Shown one piece after another: positions 1 through 8,604 of a DNA stretch of 45,085 nt. The notes beneath the pieces were generated by a model. The model was given only the letters and a program-made list of their open reading frames with translations, was not told the DNA's origin and ran no database searches. How positions within the stretch are numbered: the first letter of the stretch is position 1; the number at the start of each line of letters is the position of its first letter. This DNA comes from an uncultured Faecalibacterium sp. (GTDB lineage: Bacteria; Bacillota; Clostridia; Oscillospirales; Ruminococcaceae), in the NCBI GenBank assembly GCA_944385995.1, contig CALWZL010000011.1, forward strand, positions 1 to 45,085, read 5' to 3'. A program made the position numbers and the translations under genes.

Positions 1-1044
<1,044 letters not shown>

Positions 1045-1071
1045 GCGGAAAACATATCCCAGAACCTGCAA

Positions 1072-1106
1072 GGGCAGTACAGTTTTCGGGCTGTACTGCC
1101 CTTCTT
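1072..1106 (+). terminator. Rho-independent terminator of eno
   Basis: An 11-bp perfect stem (arms 1072-1082 and 1091-1101) around an 8-base loop is followed by a T-rich tract. It lies directly behind the enolase stop codon. Confidence 0.85.
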
Positions 1107-1122
1107 GTCGTTCCCCGGCACC

Positions 1123-1163
1123 AAAAAACGCCGCACCCCCAACAGGCAGGGGCGCGGCGTTTT
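1123..1163 (-). terminator. Terminator of the RICIN-domain gene
   Basis: Read on the minus strand, a GC stem (GCGGCG arms with an extra CCCC/GGGG block) carries an A-run before and a T-run after it. It sits 12 bases past the stop codon of the minus-strand gene and faces the eno terminator tail to tail. Confidence 0.8.
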
Positions 1164-1174
1164 GGATTCAGGAT

Positions 1175-2080
1175 TTACTTCTTGCGGGAGCGGCGCTTGG
1201 CGGTGCTCTCAGCAGGGGCGGCGGTGTCGGCCTTCTTGGTCCGGGTGGTCCGCTTCTTGGGCGCGGCCTCGGCCTTTGCCTCGGCGGCCGGTGCCTCCTC
1301 AGCGGGGGCGGCTGCCTTCTTGGTGCGGCAGGCGCGGCGCTTGGGTGCGGCCTCTGCGGCCGGTTCAGCCTTGACCTCAGCGGGTGCAGCCTCTGCAACC
1401 GGTTCAGCCTTCACCTCAGCGGGTGCGGCCTCCACAACCGGCTCGGCCTTCACCTCGGCGGGAGCAGCCTCTGCGGCCGGCTCAGCCTTGGCCTCAGCAG
1501 GTGCGGCCTCTGCAACCGGCTCGGCCTTGACCTCAGCGGGTGCAGCCTCTGCAACCGGCTCGGCCTTGACCTCAGCGGGTGCAGCCTCTGCGGCGGGCTC
1601 CACAGCGGGCTCGGCGGGCTTGCGGTCCTTGACGGCCCGGATGGTCCACAGCTGATCGGCGCCCGGGCTCTCCTGCCAGATCTGCAGGATGGCGCCGGCT
1701 GCGCTGCCGATGCCCACCGTGTCCACACACTTGCCGCTGGCCCAGGGGCTGGTGATCCGCACAGTACCGTCGTTGACCGGCACCAGGGTCCACATCTGGC
1801 TGCTGCCCAGCACGTCATCCCACAGGTGCAGCCAGGTGCCGTTGTCGGTGCCGGCCATCATCAGGTCGATCACCTTGCCGTTGGCCCGGCAGTGAATCCG
1901 GTACGAATGCTCGCCCACCCGGTCAAACAGCCATTCCTGTTCCGGCTTGTGCTCGTACTTGCCCAGGCGCAGCTCGGCGCCGTCCTCGGCTTTCTCCACG
2001 TATCCGATCACATTGCCCGATGCCGCCGCAATCGTATAGTAACGGCCCGGCTCAATCAGGGTCTGTTCTACAGTTCTCAT
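1175..2080 (-). CDS. RICIN-type beta-trefoil lectin protein with Ala/Lys/Glu-rich repeat tail
   Basis: A 301-residue protein. Residues about 1-150 form a RICIN beta-trefoil shown by three QxW motifs (QEWLF, QMWTLV, QLWTIR), a sugar-binding fold. The rest is low-complexity: six 13-residue units of the type EAAPAEVKAEPVA, then three basic clusters (KRRACRTKK, KKRTTRTKK, KRRSRKK) like a bacterial histone-H1-like tail. No signal peptide or membrane segment is visible, so it is probably cytoplasmic, which is odd for a lectin domain. The ATG at 2080 was chosen because GGAGGG lies 8 bases before it; the frame extends 21 codons further upstream without a ribosome site. The gene is monocistronic with its own promoter and terminator. 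The function is unknown; binding to DNA, RNA or acidic polymers through the tail is only an inference. Confidence 0.85.
   Translation of the reverse strand: MRTVEQTLIEPGRYYTIAAASGNVIGYVEKAEDGAELRLGKYEHKPEQEWLFDRVGEHSYRIHCRANGKVIDLMMAGTDNGTWLHLWDDVLGSSQMWTLVPVNDGTVRITSPWASGKCVDTVGIGSAAGAILQIWQESPGADQLWTIRAVKDRKPAEPAVEPAAEAAPAEVKAEPVAEAAPAEVKAEPVAEAAPAEAKAEPAAEAAPAEVKAEPVVEAAPAEVKAEPVAEAAPAEVKAEPAAEAAPKRRACRTKKAAAPAEEAPAAEAKAEAAPKKRTTRTKKADTAAPAESTAKRRSRKK
1343..1600 (-). repeat. 39-bp tandem repeat inside the RICIN gene
   Basis: Six 39-bp units start at 1343, 1382, 1421, 1460, 1499 and 1538, with a partial seventh at 1577. They encode the 13-residue EAAPAEVKAEPVA-type unit. Unit length is a multiple of three, so copy-number change keeps the frame and could vary tail length between strains. 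Confidence 0.9.
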
Positions 2081-2156
2081 GGTCTTATCCCTCCATTGTT
2101 CAGATTCATACCAAAACGTACCCCGAAGGTACGGCTTTCCCACGTACGGTGCGTAA

Positions 2157-2185
2157 ATTATACCACCTGTCGTAATTTCTCACAA
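2157..2185 (-). promoter_or_regulatory. Promoter of the RICIN gene
   Basis: Minus-strand TTGTGA (2180-2185), 17-bp spacer and TATAAT (2157-2162), 77 bases before the ATG. A small hairpin (arms 2117-2122 and 2128-2133) lies in the leader. Confidence 0.75.
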
Positions 2186-2269
2186 GTCCGGCGGCTGGCT
2201 TTTGGCGTCTTGCACAAAACGCCCACACACACATCAGGATTTTTAGGTTTTTAGTGCGGTAAAGTGCCC

Positions 2270-3646
2270 TCATTCTGCGGGCTGGCCGGCGCGGACGCGG
2301 GCATCCATCCGGTCCAGTTCCCCCAGGAACTGCGCCATAAAGGGGATGGCCACCACAAAACTGAGGGCGTCGGCGATGGGCTGACTGTACTGGACGCCGG
2401 CCAGACCCCAGACCTGCGGCAGGACCACAATCAGGGGAATGAAAAAGATTCCCTGCCGGCAGCAGGACAGGAAGGTAGCCCGGCCCGACTTGCCGACGCT
2501 CTGGAACAGCATATTGCCGCACACCAGCACCGGCTGGAGCAGGGTGGCGATGCACTGCCAGCGGAAAGCGGGCAAGGCGATGGCGGTGACGGCATCGTCG
2601 TCCCGGAACAGGCGGACCAGGGTTTCGCCATTGAACAGACAGACCACCGTCAGGACCGACAGCAGAACAAAACCGGCCTCCATGGTAAAGATGCAGGCGG
2701 CCCGGACCCGGTGAAACTTTTGGGCGCCGTAGTTGTAGGAGGCCACAGGCTGGAATCCCTGTCCGACGCCCAGGGCCACCGACATCAGGAACTGGAAAAT
2801 CCGGCTGACGATGCTCATGGCGGCGACGGCAGCGTCTCCGTAGGGACGGGCGGCCACATTCAGCATCATGCTGGCAAAGCTGGCCAGGCCCTGCCGTCCA
2901 AAGCTGGGCAGGCCGGTGGTGAGGATGGTGACCAGGTCCCGGCCCTTCCGGGTGTAGTTGCGGAGGGCCAGTTTGCTCACCGTCTTGCCCCGCAGGTACA
3001 TGGACAGCAAGATGCCGAAGCTGACCAGCTGGCTCAGGCCGGTGGCCAGGCCGGCGCCGCCGGTGCCCATTCCCAGCCCGAAGATAAAGACCGGGTCCAG
3101 GGCTATGTTGAGGATGCCGCCGGTGACCAGGCCGACCATGGCAAAGCTGGCCTTGCCCTCATAGCGGAGGATGTTGTTCATCACCAGGCTGGACATCATA
3201 AAGGGAGCCGCCAGCAGAATATAAAAGGCATAGTCCCGGGCATGGGGCAGGATGGTCTCGGTGCTGCCCAGCAGGTGCATCAGGGGGGTCAGGCCGGCAA
3301 TGCCGAACACCCCCAGCAGAGCCCCCATCCCGACGGCGGTAAAGAAACTGGTGGAGGCGAACCGGGAGGCGGTATGCTGGTCGCCGCTGCCCAGGCTGCG
3401 GCTGATGACGCTGCCGGCGCCGTGGCCCAGCATAAAGCCGACGGCCTGGATCACCGCCATCAGGCTGGAGACAACGCCCACCGCGCCCGACGCGCTGGTG
3501 GACAGCTGGCCCACAAAAAAGGTATCGGCCAGATTATAGATGCTGGTAATCAGCATACTAAGGATGGTAGGCACAGCCAGTCCCATCACCAGCCGCGGGA
3601 TGGGGGTCTGGGTCATCTTGACAAACTGGGCCTGCTGCGGGGTCAT
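2270..3646 (-). CDS. MATE family multidrug/sodium antiporter
   Basis: Integral-membrane exporter of about 458 residues with twelve predicted hydrophobic segments in two homologous halves, typical of MATE proteins that expel cationic drugs in exchange for Na+ or H+. Family-like sequences are MTQTPIPRLVMGLAVPTI and NLADTFFVGQ near the N-terminus, and the second-half repeat GLPSFGRQGLASFASMMLN. The start is uncertain. The ATG at 3646 matches the usual N-terminus (MTPQQAQFVKM), but ATG at 3661 and GTG at 3688 are also in frame and no strong ribosome site separates them. It is the only gene behind its promoter. The substrate cannot be read from sequence. A second, distant MATE gene lies at 23770-25143. 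Confidence 0.93.
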   Translation of the reverse strand: MTPQQAQFVKMTQTPIPRLVMGLAVPTILSMLITSIYNLADTFFVGQLSTSASGAVGVVSSLMAVIQAVGFMLGHGAGSVISRSLGSGDQHTASRFASTSFFTAVGMGALLGVFGIAGLTPLMHLLGSTETILPHARDYAFYILLAAPFMMSSLVMNNILRYEGKASFAMVGLVTGGILNIALDPVFIFGLGMGTGGAGLATGLSQLVSFGILLSMYLRGKTVSKLALRNYTRKGRDLVTILTTGLPSFGRQGLASFASMMLNVAARPYGDAAVAAMSIVSRIFQFLMSVALGVGQGFQPVASYNYGAQKFHRVRAACIFTMEAGFVLLSVLTVVCLFNGETLVRLFRDDDAVTAIALPAFRWQCIATLLQPVLVCGNMLFQSVGKSGRATFLSCCRQGIFFIPLIVVLPQVWGLAGVQYSQPIADALSFVVAIPFMAQFLGELDRMDARVRAGQPAE

Positions 3647-3727
3647 GGTGGATTCCGGCATCGAAGCGCACACTTTCTGCGGCCGCACCGGGCCGGGCCC
3701 GGGCAGGCGCTGGTTTCTTTTGCTCTA

Positions 3728-3756
3728 AGTATACTGCATCCGCGCAGGTTTGTCGA
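3728..3756 (-). promoter_or_regulatory. Promoter of the first MATE gene
   Basis: Minus-strand TCGACA (3751-3756), 17-bp spacer, TATACT (3728-3733). Confidence 0.65.
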
Positions 3757-3841
3757 GTGGTGTACAAGACGGTCGAGTCCGCGGGGGGACGCTCTTTTTT
3801 CCCGCCCCGGGCCTGCCCGGCCCATGACCTGAAAATCCCGG

Positions 3842-3870
3842 TTGACAAACCCCTCCCCCCTGTGTATAAT
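3842..3870 (+). promoter_or_regulatory. Sigma-A promoter of the znu operon
   Basis: Perfect TTGACA (3842-3847), 17-bp spacer, perfect TATAAT (3865-3870). A promoter this close to consensus suggests control by a repressor, in line with the palindrome directly downstream. Confidence 0.9.
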
Positions 3871-3893
3871 AATTTGCAGTCAAGTTGCAAATT
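3871..3893 (+). promoter_or_regulatory. Palindrome overlapping the znu transcription start, candidate metal-repressor operator
   Basis: AATTTGCA (3871-3878) and TGCAAATT (3886-3893) are perfect inverted arms separated by 7 bases. The site starts at the last base of the -10 box and covers the expected start of transcription, a classic repressor position. It does not match the Zur or AdcR consensus sequences I know, so the regulator is not named. Confidence 0.55.
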
Positions 3894-3896
3894 CAC

Positions 3897-3953
3897 GGCA
3901 GGAGCGCTTGGAGCTCCTGCCGCTCATTTTGGCAGAGGGCAATTTTCTCTGCC
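3897..3953 (+). promoter_or_regulatory. Two hairpins in the znu leader
   Basis: Arms 3897-3905 and 3913-3921 form a 9-bp stem. Arms 3931-3937 and 3947-3953 form a 7-bp stem that ends just before the GGAGG ribosome site (3956-3960). They may affect mRNA stability or translation; no known riboswitch is recognised. Confidence 0.45.
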
Positions 3954-3973
3954 GCGGAGGTTTCAACAAGGTT

Positions 3974-5002
3974 ATGAAGAAGTTCCAAACGATTGCCGCC
4001 GCCCTGCTGGCCGTCTGCCTGGCGGGGGTTTTGCTGGCCGGGTGTGCCGGCAGCTCTTCCGGCGCAGCCAGCCCGTCGGGTTCCGCCGGGTCTGACAGCG
4101 GTTCGGACAGCGATTCCCTGCGGGTGGTCACCACCATTTTCCCGATTTACGACTGGACCCGGCAGGTGCTGGGGGACGTGCCCGGCGTGGAGCTGGTCTG
4201 GCTCCAGGACACCGGCGTGGACATGCACAGCTATCAGCCCTCGGCGGAAGATATGCTGAAACTGTCCTCCTGCGACCTGTTTGTGTATGTGGGGGGCACC
4301 TCGGACAGCTGGGTGGACGGCGCGTTGAAAGAAGCGGTCAACCCTGACATGAAAGTCCTGAGCCTGCTGGAGATTCTGGGGGACAACGCCCGCCTGGAGG
4401 AGCTGACCGAAGGGATGCAGGCCGAGGACCACGAGGGCCACGACCACGGCGATGAGGACGAGGACGAGTACGACGAACACGTCTGGCTCTCCCTGAAAAA
4501 CGCTTCCCTCCTGACCGGCTCCATTGCCGACGCCCTGAGCCAGCTGGACCCGGACCACGCCGGCACCTACGCCGCCAACGCCGCCGCCTATCAGGCCCAG
4601 CTTGCCGACCTGGATGCCGCCTATCAGGCGGCGGTGGACGCCGCGCCGGTCCACACCCTGCTGTTCGGAGACCGGTTCCCCTTCCGGTATCTGACCGAGG
4701 ATTACGGCCTGGAAGTATACGCCGCCTTCCCCGGCTGTTCGGCCGAGACCGAGGCCAGCTTTGAGACCATCGCCTTCCTGGCCGGCAAGGTGGACGAGCT
4801 CCACCTGCCCGCGGTGCTGACCATCGAGAATTCGGACCAGCGGGTGGCCCAGACCATCATCCAGAACACCGCCTCGAAAGATGCCGCCCTGCTGCGGCTG
4901 GATTCGATGCAGGGCACTTCGGCGGATGACGCGGCCGCCGGCACCACCTACCTGTCCATCATGGAATCGAACCTGGACGTGCTGAAGGACGCCCTAGCAT
5001 AA
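3974..5002 (+). CDS. znuA: Zinc/manganese ABC transporter substrate-binding lipoprotein (ZnuA/AdcA-like)
   Basis: Extracellular metal-capture lipoprotein of 342 residues. A signal peptide ends in the lipobox LLAGC, followed by a Ser/Gly-rich linker. The fold is a cluster A-I solute-binding protein: the GVDMHSYQPSAEDM segment carries the first metal His, and DEHVWLSLKNA the second. Between them is a His/Asp/Glu-rich loop (DHEGHDHGDEDEDEYDEH) typical of zinc binders. The usual third His segment is replaced by GDRFPFRYL and is followed by AAFPGCSAETEASFETI, a variant arrangement with Asp/Arg in that place. The start follows a GGAGG site 13 bases upstream; the lipoprotein signal confirms it. It is the first gene of a four-gene operon. 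Zinc is inferred from the His-rich loop; manganese cannot be excluded. Confidence 0.93.
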   Translation: MKKFQTIAAALLAVCLAGVLLAGCAGSSSGAASPSGSAGSDSGSDSDSLRVVTTIFPIYDWTRQVLGDVPGVELVWLQDTGVDMHSYQPSAEDMLKLSSCDLFVYVGGTSDSWVDGALKEAVNPDMKVLSLLEILGDNARLEELTEGMQAEDHEGHDHGDEDEDEYDEHVWLSLKNASLLTGSIADALSQLDPDHAGTYAANAAAYQAQLADLDAAYQAAVDAAPVHTLLFGDRFPFRYLTEDYGLEVYAAFPGCSAETEASFETIAFLAGKVDELHLPAVLTIENSDQRVAQTIIQNTASKDAALLRLDSMQGTSADDAAAGTTYLSIMESNLDVLKDALA

Positions 5003-5012
5003 AGGAGACATT

Positions 5013-5735
5013 ATGGCACTCATCACCTGCAAAGATTTGACCCTGGGTTACGAAAACACCCGGGTGGCGGAGCATCTCTCCTTCACGGTGGAGGAGGGGG
5101 ACTACCTGTGCATTGTGGGAGAGAACGGCTCGGGCAAGTCCACCCTGATGAAAACCCTGTTGGGCCTGCGGGCCCCGCTGGCGGGAACCATCACCTTCAG
5201 CGACGGCCTCCACAAGAACGAAATCGGCTATCTGCCCCAGCAGACTCCCCTCCAGCGGGATTTCCCCGCCTCGGTGCAGGAAGTGGTGTTGTCGGGGTGC
5301 CTGAGCCGGTGCGGCCTGCGGCCCTTCTTCTCCAAAGAGGAAAAAGCCCTGGCCGCCCGGAACATGGAGCGGCTGGGCATTGAGGGCCTGGCCCGCCGGT
5401 GCTACCGGGAACTGTCGGGGGGCCAGCAGCAGCGGGTTTTGCTGGCCCGGGCCCTCTGCGCCACCCGGAAGCTCCTTCTGCTGGATGAGCCGGTGGCCGG
5501 CCTGGACCCCAAAGTCACCGCCGAGCTCTACGACCTGATCGCCGAGCTGAACCGGACCGACCGCATCACCGTCATCATGATTTCCCACGACATCGCCGCG
5601 GCGGTCCGTTACGCCAGCCATATTCTCCACATTGGAGAAGGTCAGCGGCTGTTTTTCGGGACGGCATCCGCCTACCTGGCCAGTCCGGTGGGCCAGATGT
5701 TCGCCCCCTGCGAGAAAGGCGGTGACAAGGCATGA
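5013..5735 (+). CDS. znuC: Metal ABC transporter ATP-binding protein (ZnuC-like)
   Basis: Cytoplasmic ATPase subunit of 240 residues that powers metal import with the adjacent permease and binding protein. Walker A is GENGSGKS, the Q-loop YLPQQT, the ABC signature LSGGQQQR, Walker B LLLLDEP and the H-loop ISHD, all in standard order and spacing. An AAGGAG site lies ahead of the ATG and only 10 bases separate it from znuA. Its last four bases overlap the start of the permease (ATGA), so the two are translationally coupled. Confidence 0.96.
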   Translation: MALITCKDLTLGYENTRVAEHLSFTVEEGDYLCIVGENGSGKSTLMKTLLGLRAPLAGTITFSDGLHKNEIGYLPQQTPLQRDFPASVQEVVLSGCLSRCGLRPFFSKEEKALAARNMERLGIEGLARRCYRELSGGQQQRVLLARALCATRKLLLLDEPVAGLDPKVTAELYDLIAELNRTDRITVIMISHDIAAAVRYASHILHIGEGQRLFFGTASAYLASPVGQMFAPCEKGGDKA

Positions 5736-6583
5736 CACCTCTCCAGACCTTACAGTATTATTTTACCTTCCCCTTTGTCCGGTATGCCCTGATCGTAGGC
5801 GTCCTGATCGCCCTGTGCGCCTCCCTGTTCGGGGTAACCCTGGTTTTGAAGCGGTTTTCCTTCATCGGGGACGGCCTGTCCCATGTGGCTTTCGGCGCTT
5901 TGGCGGTGGCGGCTGTCTTCAACCTCACCGATGAAATGCTGTTGGTGCTGCCGGTGACGGTGATTGCCGCCGTCCTGCTGCTCCGCAGCGGCCAGAGCGC
6001 CAAGCTCCAGGGCGACGCCGCCATCGCGGTGCTGTCGGTGGGCACCCTGGCCATCGGCTACCTGCTGATGAACCTCTTTTCCACCAGCACCAACCTGTCC
6101 GGCGACGTGTGCAGCACCCTCTTCGGCTCCACCTCCATCCTCACCCTGACCCAGGCCGAGGTCTGGCTCTGCGTGGTGCTGTCGGCGGCGGTCATCGCCC
6201 TGTTTGTGGTGTTCTACAACCGGATTTTTTCCGTCACCTTTGACGAGGCCTTCGCCTCCGCCACCGGCCTGCCTGCCAGCCGCTACAGCCTGTTGATTGC
6301 GGTGGTGGTGGCGGTCATCATCGTCCTGGCCATGAATCTGGTGGGGTCTCTGCTGATTTCGGCCCTCATCATCTTCCCCGCCCTGTCGGCCATGCGGCTG
6401 TTCAAGAGCTTCAAGGCCGTCACCCTCTGCGCGGCGGTGGTATCGGTGGTCTGCGCGGTGGCGGGCATCCTGATTTCGATTCTGGCCGGCACCCCGGTGG
6501 GCTCCACCATCGTGGCGGTGGACCTGGTGGTCTTTGCCCTCTTTGCCCTGCTGGGGGCCGTCACAGGCGGGGTGCGCGGATGA
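5732..6583 (+). CDS. znuB: Metal ABC transporter permease (ZnuB-like)
   Basis: Membrane subunit of 283 residues of the ABC-3 permease family with eight or nine hydrophobic helices. Typical family segments are FPFVRYALIVGVLIALCASLF near the start, KRFSFIGDGLSHVAFGALA, and LLISALIIFPALSAMRL in the cytoplasmic coupling region. It overlaps znuC and the downstream lipoprotein gene by four bases each (ATGA both times), the tightest kind of operon packing. Confidence 0.95.
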   Translation: MTPLQTLQYYFTFPFVRYALIVGVLIALCASLFGVTLVLKRFSFIGDGLSHVAFGALAVAAVFNLTDEMLLVLPVTVIAAVLLLRSGQSAKLQGDAAIAVLSVGTLAIGYLLMNLFSTSTNLSGDVCSTLFGSTSILTLTQAEVWLCVVLSAAVIALFVVFYNRIFSVTFDEAFASATGLPASRYSLLIAVVVAVIIVLAMNLVGSLLISALIIFPALSAMRLFKSFKAVTLCAAVVSVVCAVAGILISILAGTPVGSTIVAVDLVVFALFALLGAVTGGVRG

Positions 6584-7119
6584 AAAAACAGACCCTTTCT
6601 GCCCTCCTGGCGGCCCTGACCGCCCTCCTTCCGCTGGCCGGCTGCGGCGGCTCCGCCGACGCCCCGTCTGCTCCGTCCATCTCTTCCAGCCAGCCCCCCG
6701 CCGCCTCCAGCGGTCCGGCTCTGCCGGAATCCCAGTCCGAGGCCCCTGCGGTGGATCTGGACCTGACCACCCTCAGCAGCACCATGGTCTTTGCGGAGGT
6801 GAGCAACCTTTTGTACGATCCCATCCCCTACCTGGGGAAAACGGTGCGGATGCAGGGAGAATTCTCGGTGGACCACGCCTACACCATGGAAGGTGAGCTG
6901 GACCTGAGCGAAAATTATTTCTACTGCATCATCGAGGACGCCCTGGCCTGCTGTGCCCAGGGTCTGGAATTCAGTCTGGCCGATTCGACCGCCGTCTATC
7001 CCGCAGACTACCCGGAAGAAGGCAGCCAGATCACGGTAGTAGGAACGGTGGAATTTTTTGAAGAAAACGGCTTCCGCCATCTCCGCCTCGGAAACGCCTA
7101 CTTTTCTGAAGAAAAGTAG
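6580..7119 (+). CDS. Lipoprotein with CC-motif domain, fourth gene of the zinc operon
   Basis: A 179-residue secreted lipoprotein: signal peptide ending in the lipobox PLAGC, a Ser/Pro/Ala-rich linker to about residue 60, then a small folded domain. That domain reads like an OB-fold: YLGKTVRMQGEF, YFYCIIEDALACCAQGLEF, GSQITVVGTVEFFEENGFRHLRL. The arrangement of a strand ending in a Cys-Cys pair followed by a G-x-x-V-x-G-T-V strand resembles the extracellular C-terminal part of YcgQ/DUF1980 (TIGR03943) proteins, which are also encoded with zinc-type transport partners. That resemblance is from memory and not searched. Overlap with znuB (ATGA) ties it to metal uptake. A role as metal chaperone or surface sensor is inference. 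Confidence 0.8.
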   Translation: MKKQTLSALLAALTALLPLAGCGGSADAPSAPSISSSQPPAASSGPALPESQSEAPAVDLDLTTLSSTMVFAEVSNLLYDPIPYLGKTVRMQGEFSVDHAYTMEGELDLSENYFYCIIEDALACCAQGLEFSLADSTAVYPADYPEEGSQITVVGTVEFFEENGFRHLRLGNAYFSEEK

Positions 7120-7288
7120 GCAAAAGACGTTCACTGTGTACCATCAAGTTTGCGAGTCTCCGAAGGCTCCGCGGGACCTTTTCGCTCTGGCTCGTTCGTT
7201 ACGTTTGCGCCTGCGGCGCGGTACGATACAAAGTTACAGATGGCCTATTTTCTATCTGATTTTACCCAATGTAAAATCTAGAATCAAA
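7120..7288. other. Intergenic stretch without a gene
   Basis: Between the zinc operon and the shared terminator no frame looks coding. The left half is GC-rich with short self-complementary pieces (for example GCGCCTGCGGCGC), the right half AT-rich. Nothing further is recognised. Confidence 0.5.
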
Positions 7289-7328
7289 ACAAACCCTCAC
7301 TCCATAGCTTTGGAGCGGGGGTTTTGTG
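7289..7328. terminator. Bidirectional terminator between znu operon and ZIP gene
   Basis: Arms 7291-7304 and 7311-7324 form a 14-bp stem (two G-U pairs) flanked by A-run and T-run, so it can serve the converging transcripts on both strands. Confidence 0.8.
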
Positions 7329-7396
7329 TTTGAATAAGTTTCAGGTTTAAAGCCCCAGGGGGGCGCGGCCACAGGCCGCAGGGGTTCCCCGTTCTT

Positions 7397-8185
7397 TCAC
7401 CCCAGCGCCACATCCAGCGCCATCATCAGGGTAAAACCCAGGGCAAAGGCCACCGGGCCGATGTCCGAATGTCCGCCCTCGGACAGTTCCGGGACCAGTT
7501 CTTCCACCACCACATAGAGCATGGCGCCGGCCGCAAAGCTCAGCAGCCAGGGCAGGGCGGGCACTACCAGGGTAGCGGCCATGATGGTAAACAGGGCGGC
7601 CAGCGGTTCCACCGCCCCCGACAGCACCCCATCCAGGAAGGCCCGGGGCCGGCTGGCCCCTTCTGCCCGCAGGGGCATCGAGACAATGGCCCCCTCGGGG
7701 AAATTCTGGATGGCGATGCCCAGCGAAAGGGCCAGGGCTCCCGCCAGAGAGACCTCCCCTTCTCCGGCCAGCCAGGCCGCATAGACCACCCCTACCGCCA
7801 TTCCTTCGGGGATGTTGTGGATGGTCACCGCCAACAGCATCATGGTGATCCGGGGCAGCCGGGCCGGCGGGCCTTCGGGGTTGTCGGCGTCCTGGTGCAG
7901 GTGGGGGATCAGGTGGTCCAGGGCCAGCAAAAACAGCACTCCCAGCCAGAACCCGCCCGCTGCCGGCACAAAGGACCAGACCCCCATGCCGGCAGACTCG
8001 GCGTCCTCCAGGGCCGGAATCAGCAAACTCCAGACCGACGCCGCCACCATGACGCCGGCCGCAAAGCCGATCAGGCCCCGCCGCACCCGCAGCCCCAGCT
8101 GCTGGCGCATCAAAAACACGCACCCCGCCCCCAGCGACGTGCCCGCAAAGGGAATCAAAATCCCCAAGATCATCTCTTTTGTCAT
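7397..8185 (-). CDS. ZIP family divalent metal transporter
   Basis: Membrane protein of 262 residues with eight hydrophobic helices, a passive importer of zinc or iron of the ZupT/GufA branch. The two hallmark motifs are present: HNIPEG in helix IV and QNFPEG in helix V, which together form the binuclear metal site. A cytoplasmic stretch HLIPHLHQDADN between helices III and IV is a His-rich loop. ATG at 8185 follows GGGAGA. It converges on the znu operon, giving two uptake routes for the same class of metal side by side. An inverted repeat GTTTGT-TTTG-ACAAAC lies about 100 bases upstream (8283-8298) and could be an operator, but no clear promoter accompanies it. Confidence 0.93.
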   Translation of the reverse strand: MTKEMILGILIPFAGTSLGAGCVFLMRQQLGLRVRRGLIGFAAGVMVAASVWSLLIPALEDAESAGMGVWSFVPAAGGFWLGVLFLLALDHLIPHLHQDADNPEGPPARLPRITMMLLAVTIHNIPEGMAVGVVYAAWLAGEGEVSLAGALALSLGIAIQNFPEGAIVSMPLRAEGASRPRAFLDGVLSGAVEPLAALFTIMAATLVVPALPWLLSFAAGAMLYVVVEELVPELSEGGHSDIGPVAFALGFTLMMALDVALG

Positions 8186-8311
8186 CGGTTCTCCCTCGTT
8201 TCGGTTGGATTTTCAGGGGCGGCTTTGCCCCCGCAGTTTTCCCATTCTATTCCGGGACGGCAGGTTGTTCCCCATCTTTTTGGTTTGTTTTGACAAACTT
8301 TCGTCCCTGCC

Positions 8312-8341
8312 AAAAGGCTGCCTCCCCACCGGCAGGCAGCC
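8312..8341 (-). terminator. Terminator behind the methionine gene pair
   Basis: On the minus strand GGCTGCCT and AGGCAGCC (8334-8341 and 8316-8323) form an 8-bp stem followed by TTTT. Confidence 0.75.
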
Positions 8342-8399
8342 CGGTCTGATGGATTCAGAATACCAAAGCGGCTTTGATTTTTCCGTGAGCGGGTCACAT

Positions 8400-8603
8400 T
8401 CAGCCTTTCCACCGCTTTTGCAGCCACAGCGCCAGCCGTGCCAGGCAGACCGCCCCGCAGGCGAACAGCAGGACGATCACCGCTTGCAGCGAGGCCGCCG
8501 CGGCCGGGCTCTGGGGAAACAGAAAGATGCAGACCACCCGGACCGCCGCCGCAATCACCAGCAGAATCCCCAGCCACTCGCTCAGTTCCTTCAGAGCATT
8601 CAT
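8400..8603 (-). CDS. Small two-helix membrane protein
   Basis: A 67-residue protein with two hydrophobic segments (LGILLVIAAAVRVVCIFLF and an Ala/Val/Leu-rich second helix) and a basic C-terminus (LQKRWKG). The ATG at 8603 lies one base after the TGA of the upstream methionine enzyme gene, with GAGGTG inside that gene's end as ribosome site, so the two are co-transcribed and coupled. No family is recognised. A link to methionine or folate metabolism is suggested only by position. Confidence 0.7.
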   Translation of the reverse strand: MNALKELSEWLGILLVIAAAVRVVCIFLFPQSPAAAASLQAVIVLLFACGAVCLARLALWLQKRWKG

Positions 8604-8604
8604 C

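Noticed and set aside
1343-1600. Regularly spaced 39-bp repeats that could suggest a CRISPR array
   Set aside because: The units abut without spacers, keep the reading frame and encode a 13-residue protein repeat in the RICIN gene.
3871-3893. Calling the znu palindrome a Zur or AdcR box
   Set aside because: The sequence does not match either consensus, so only an unnamed operator is claimed.
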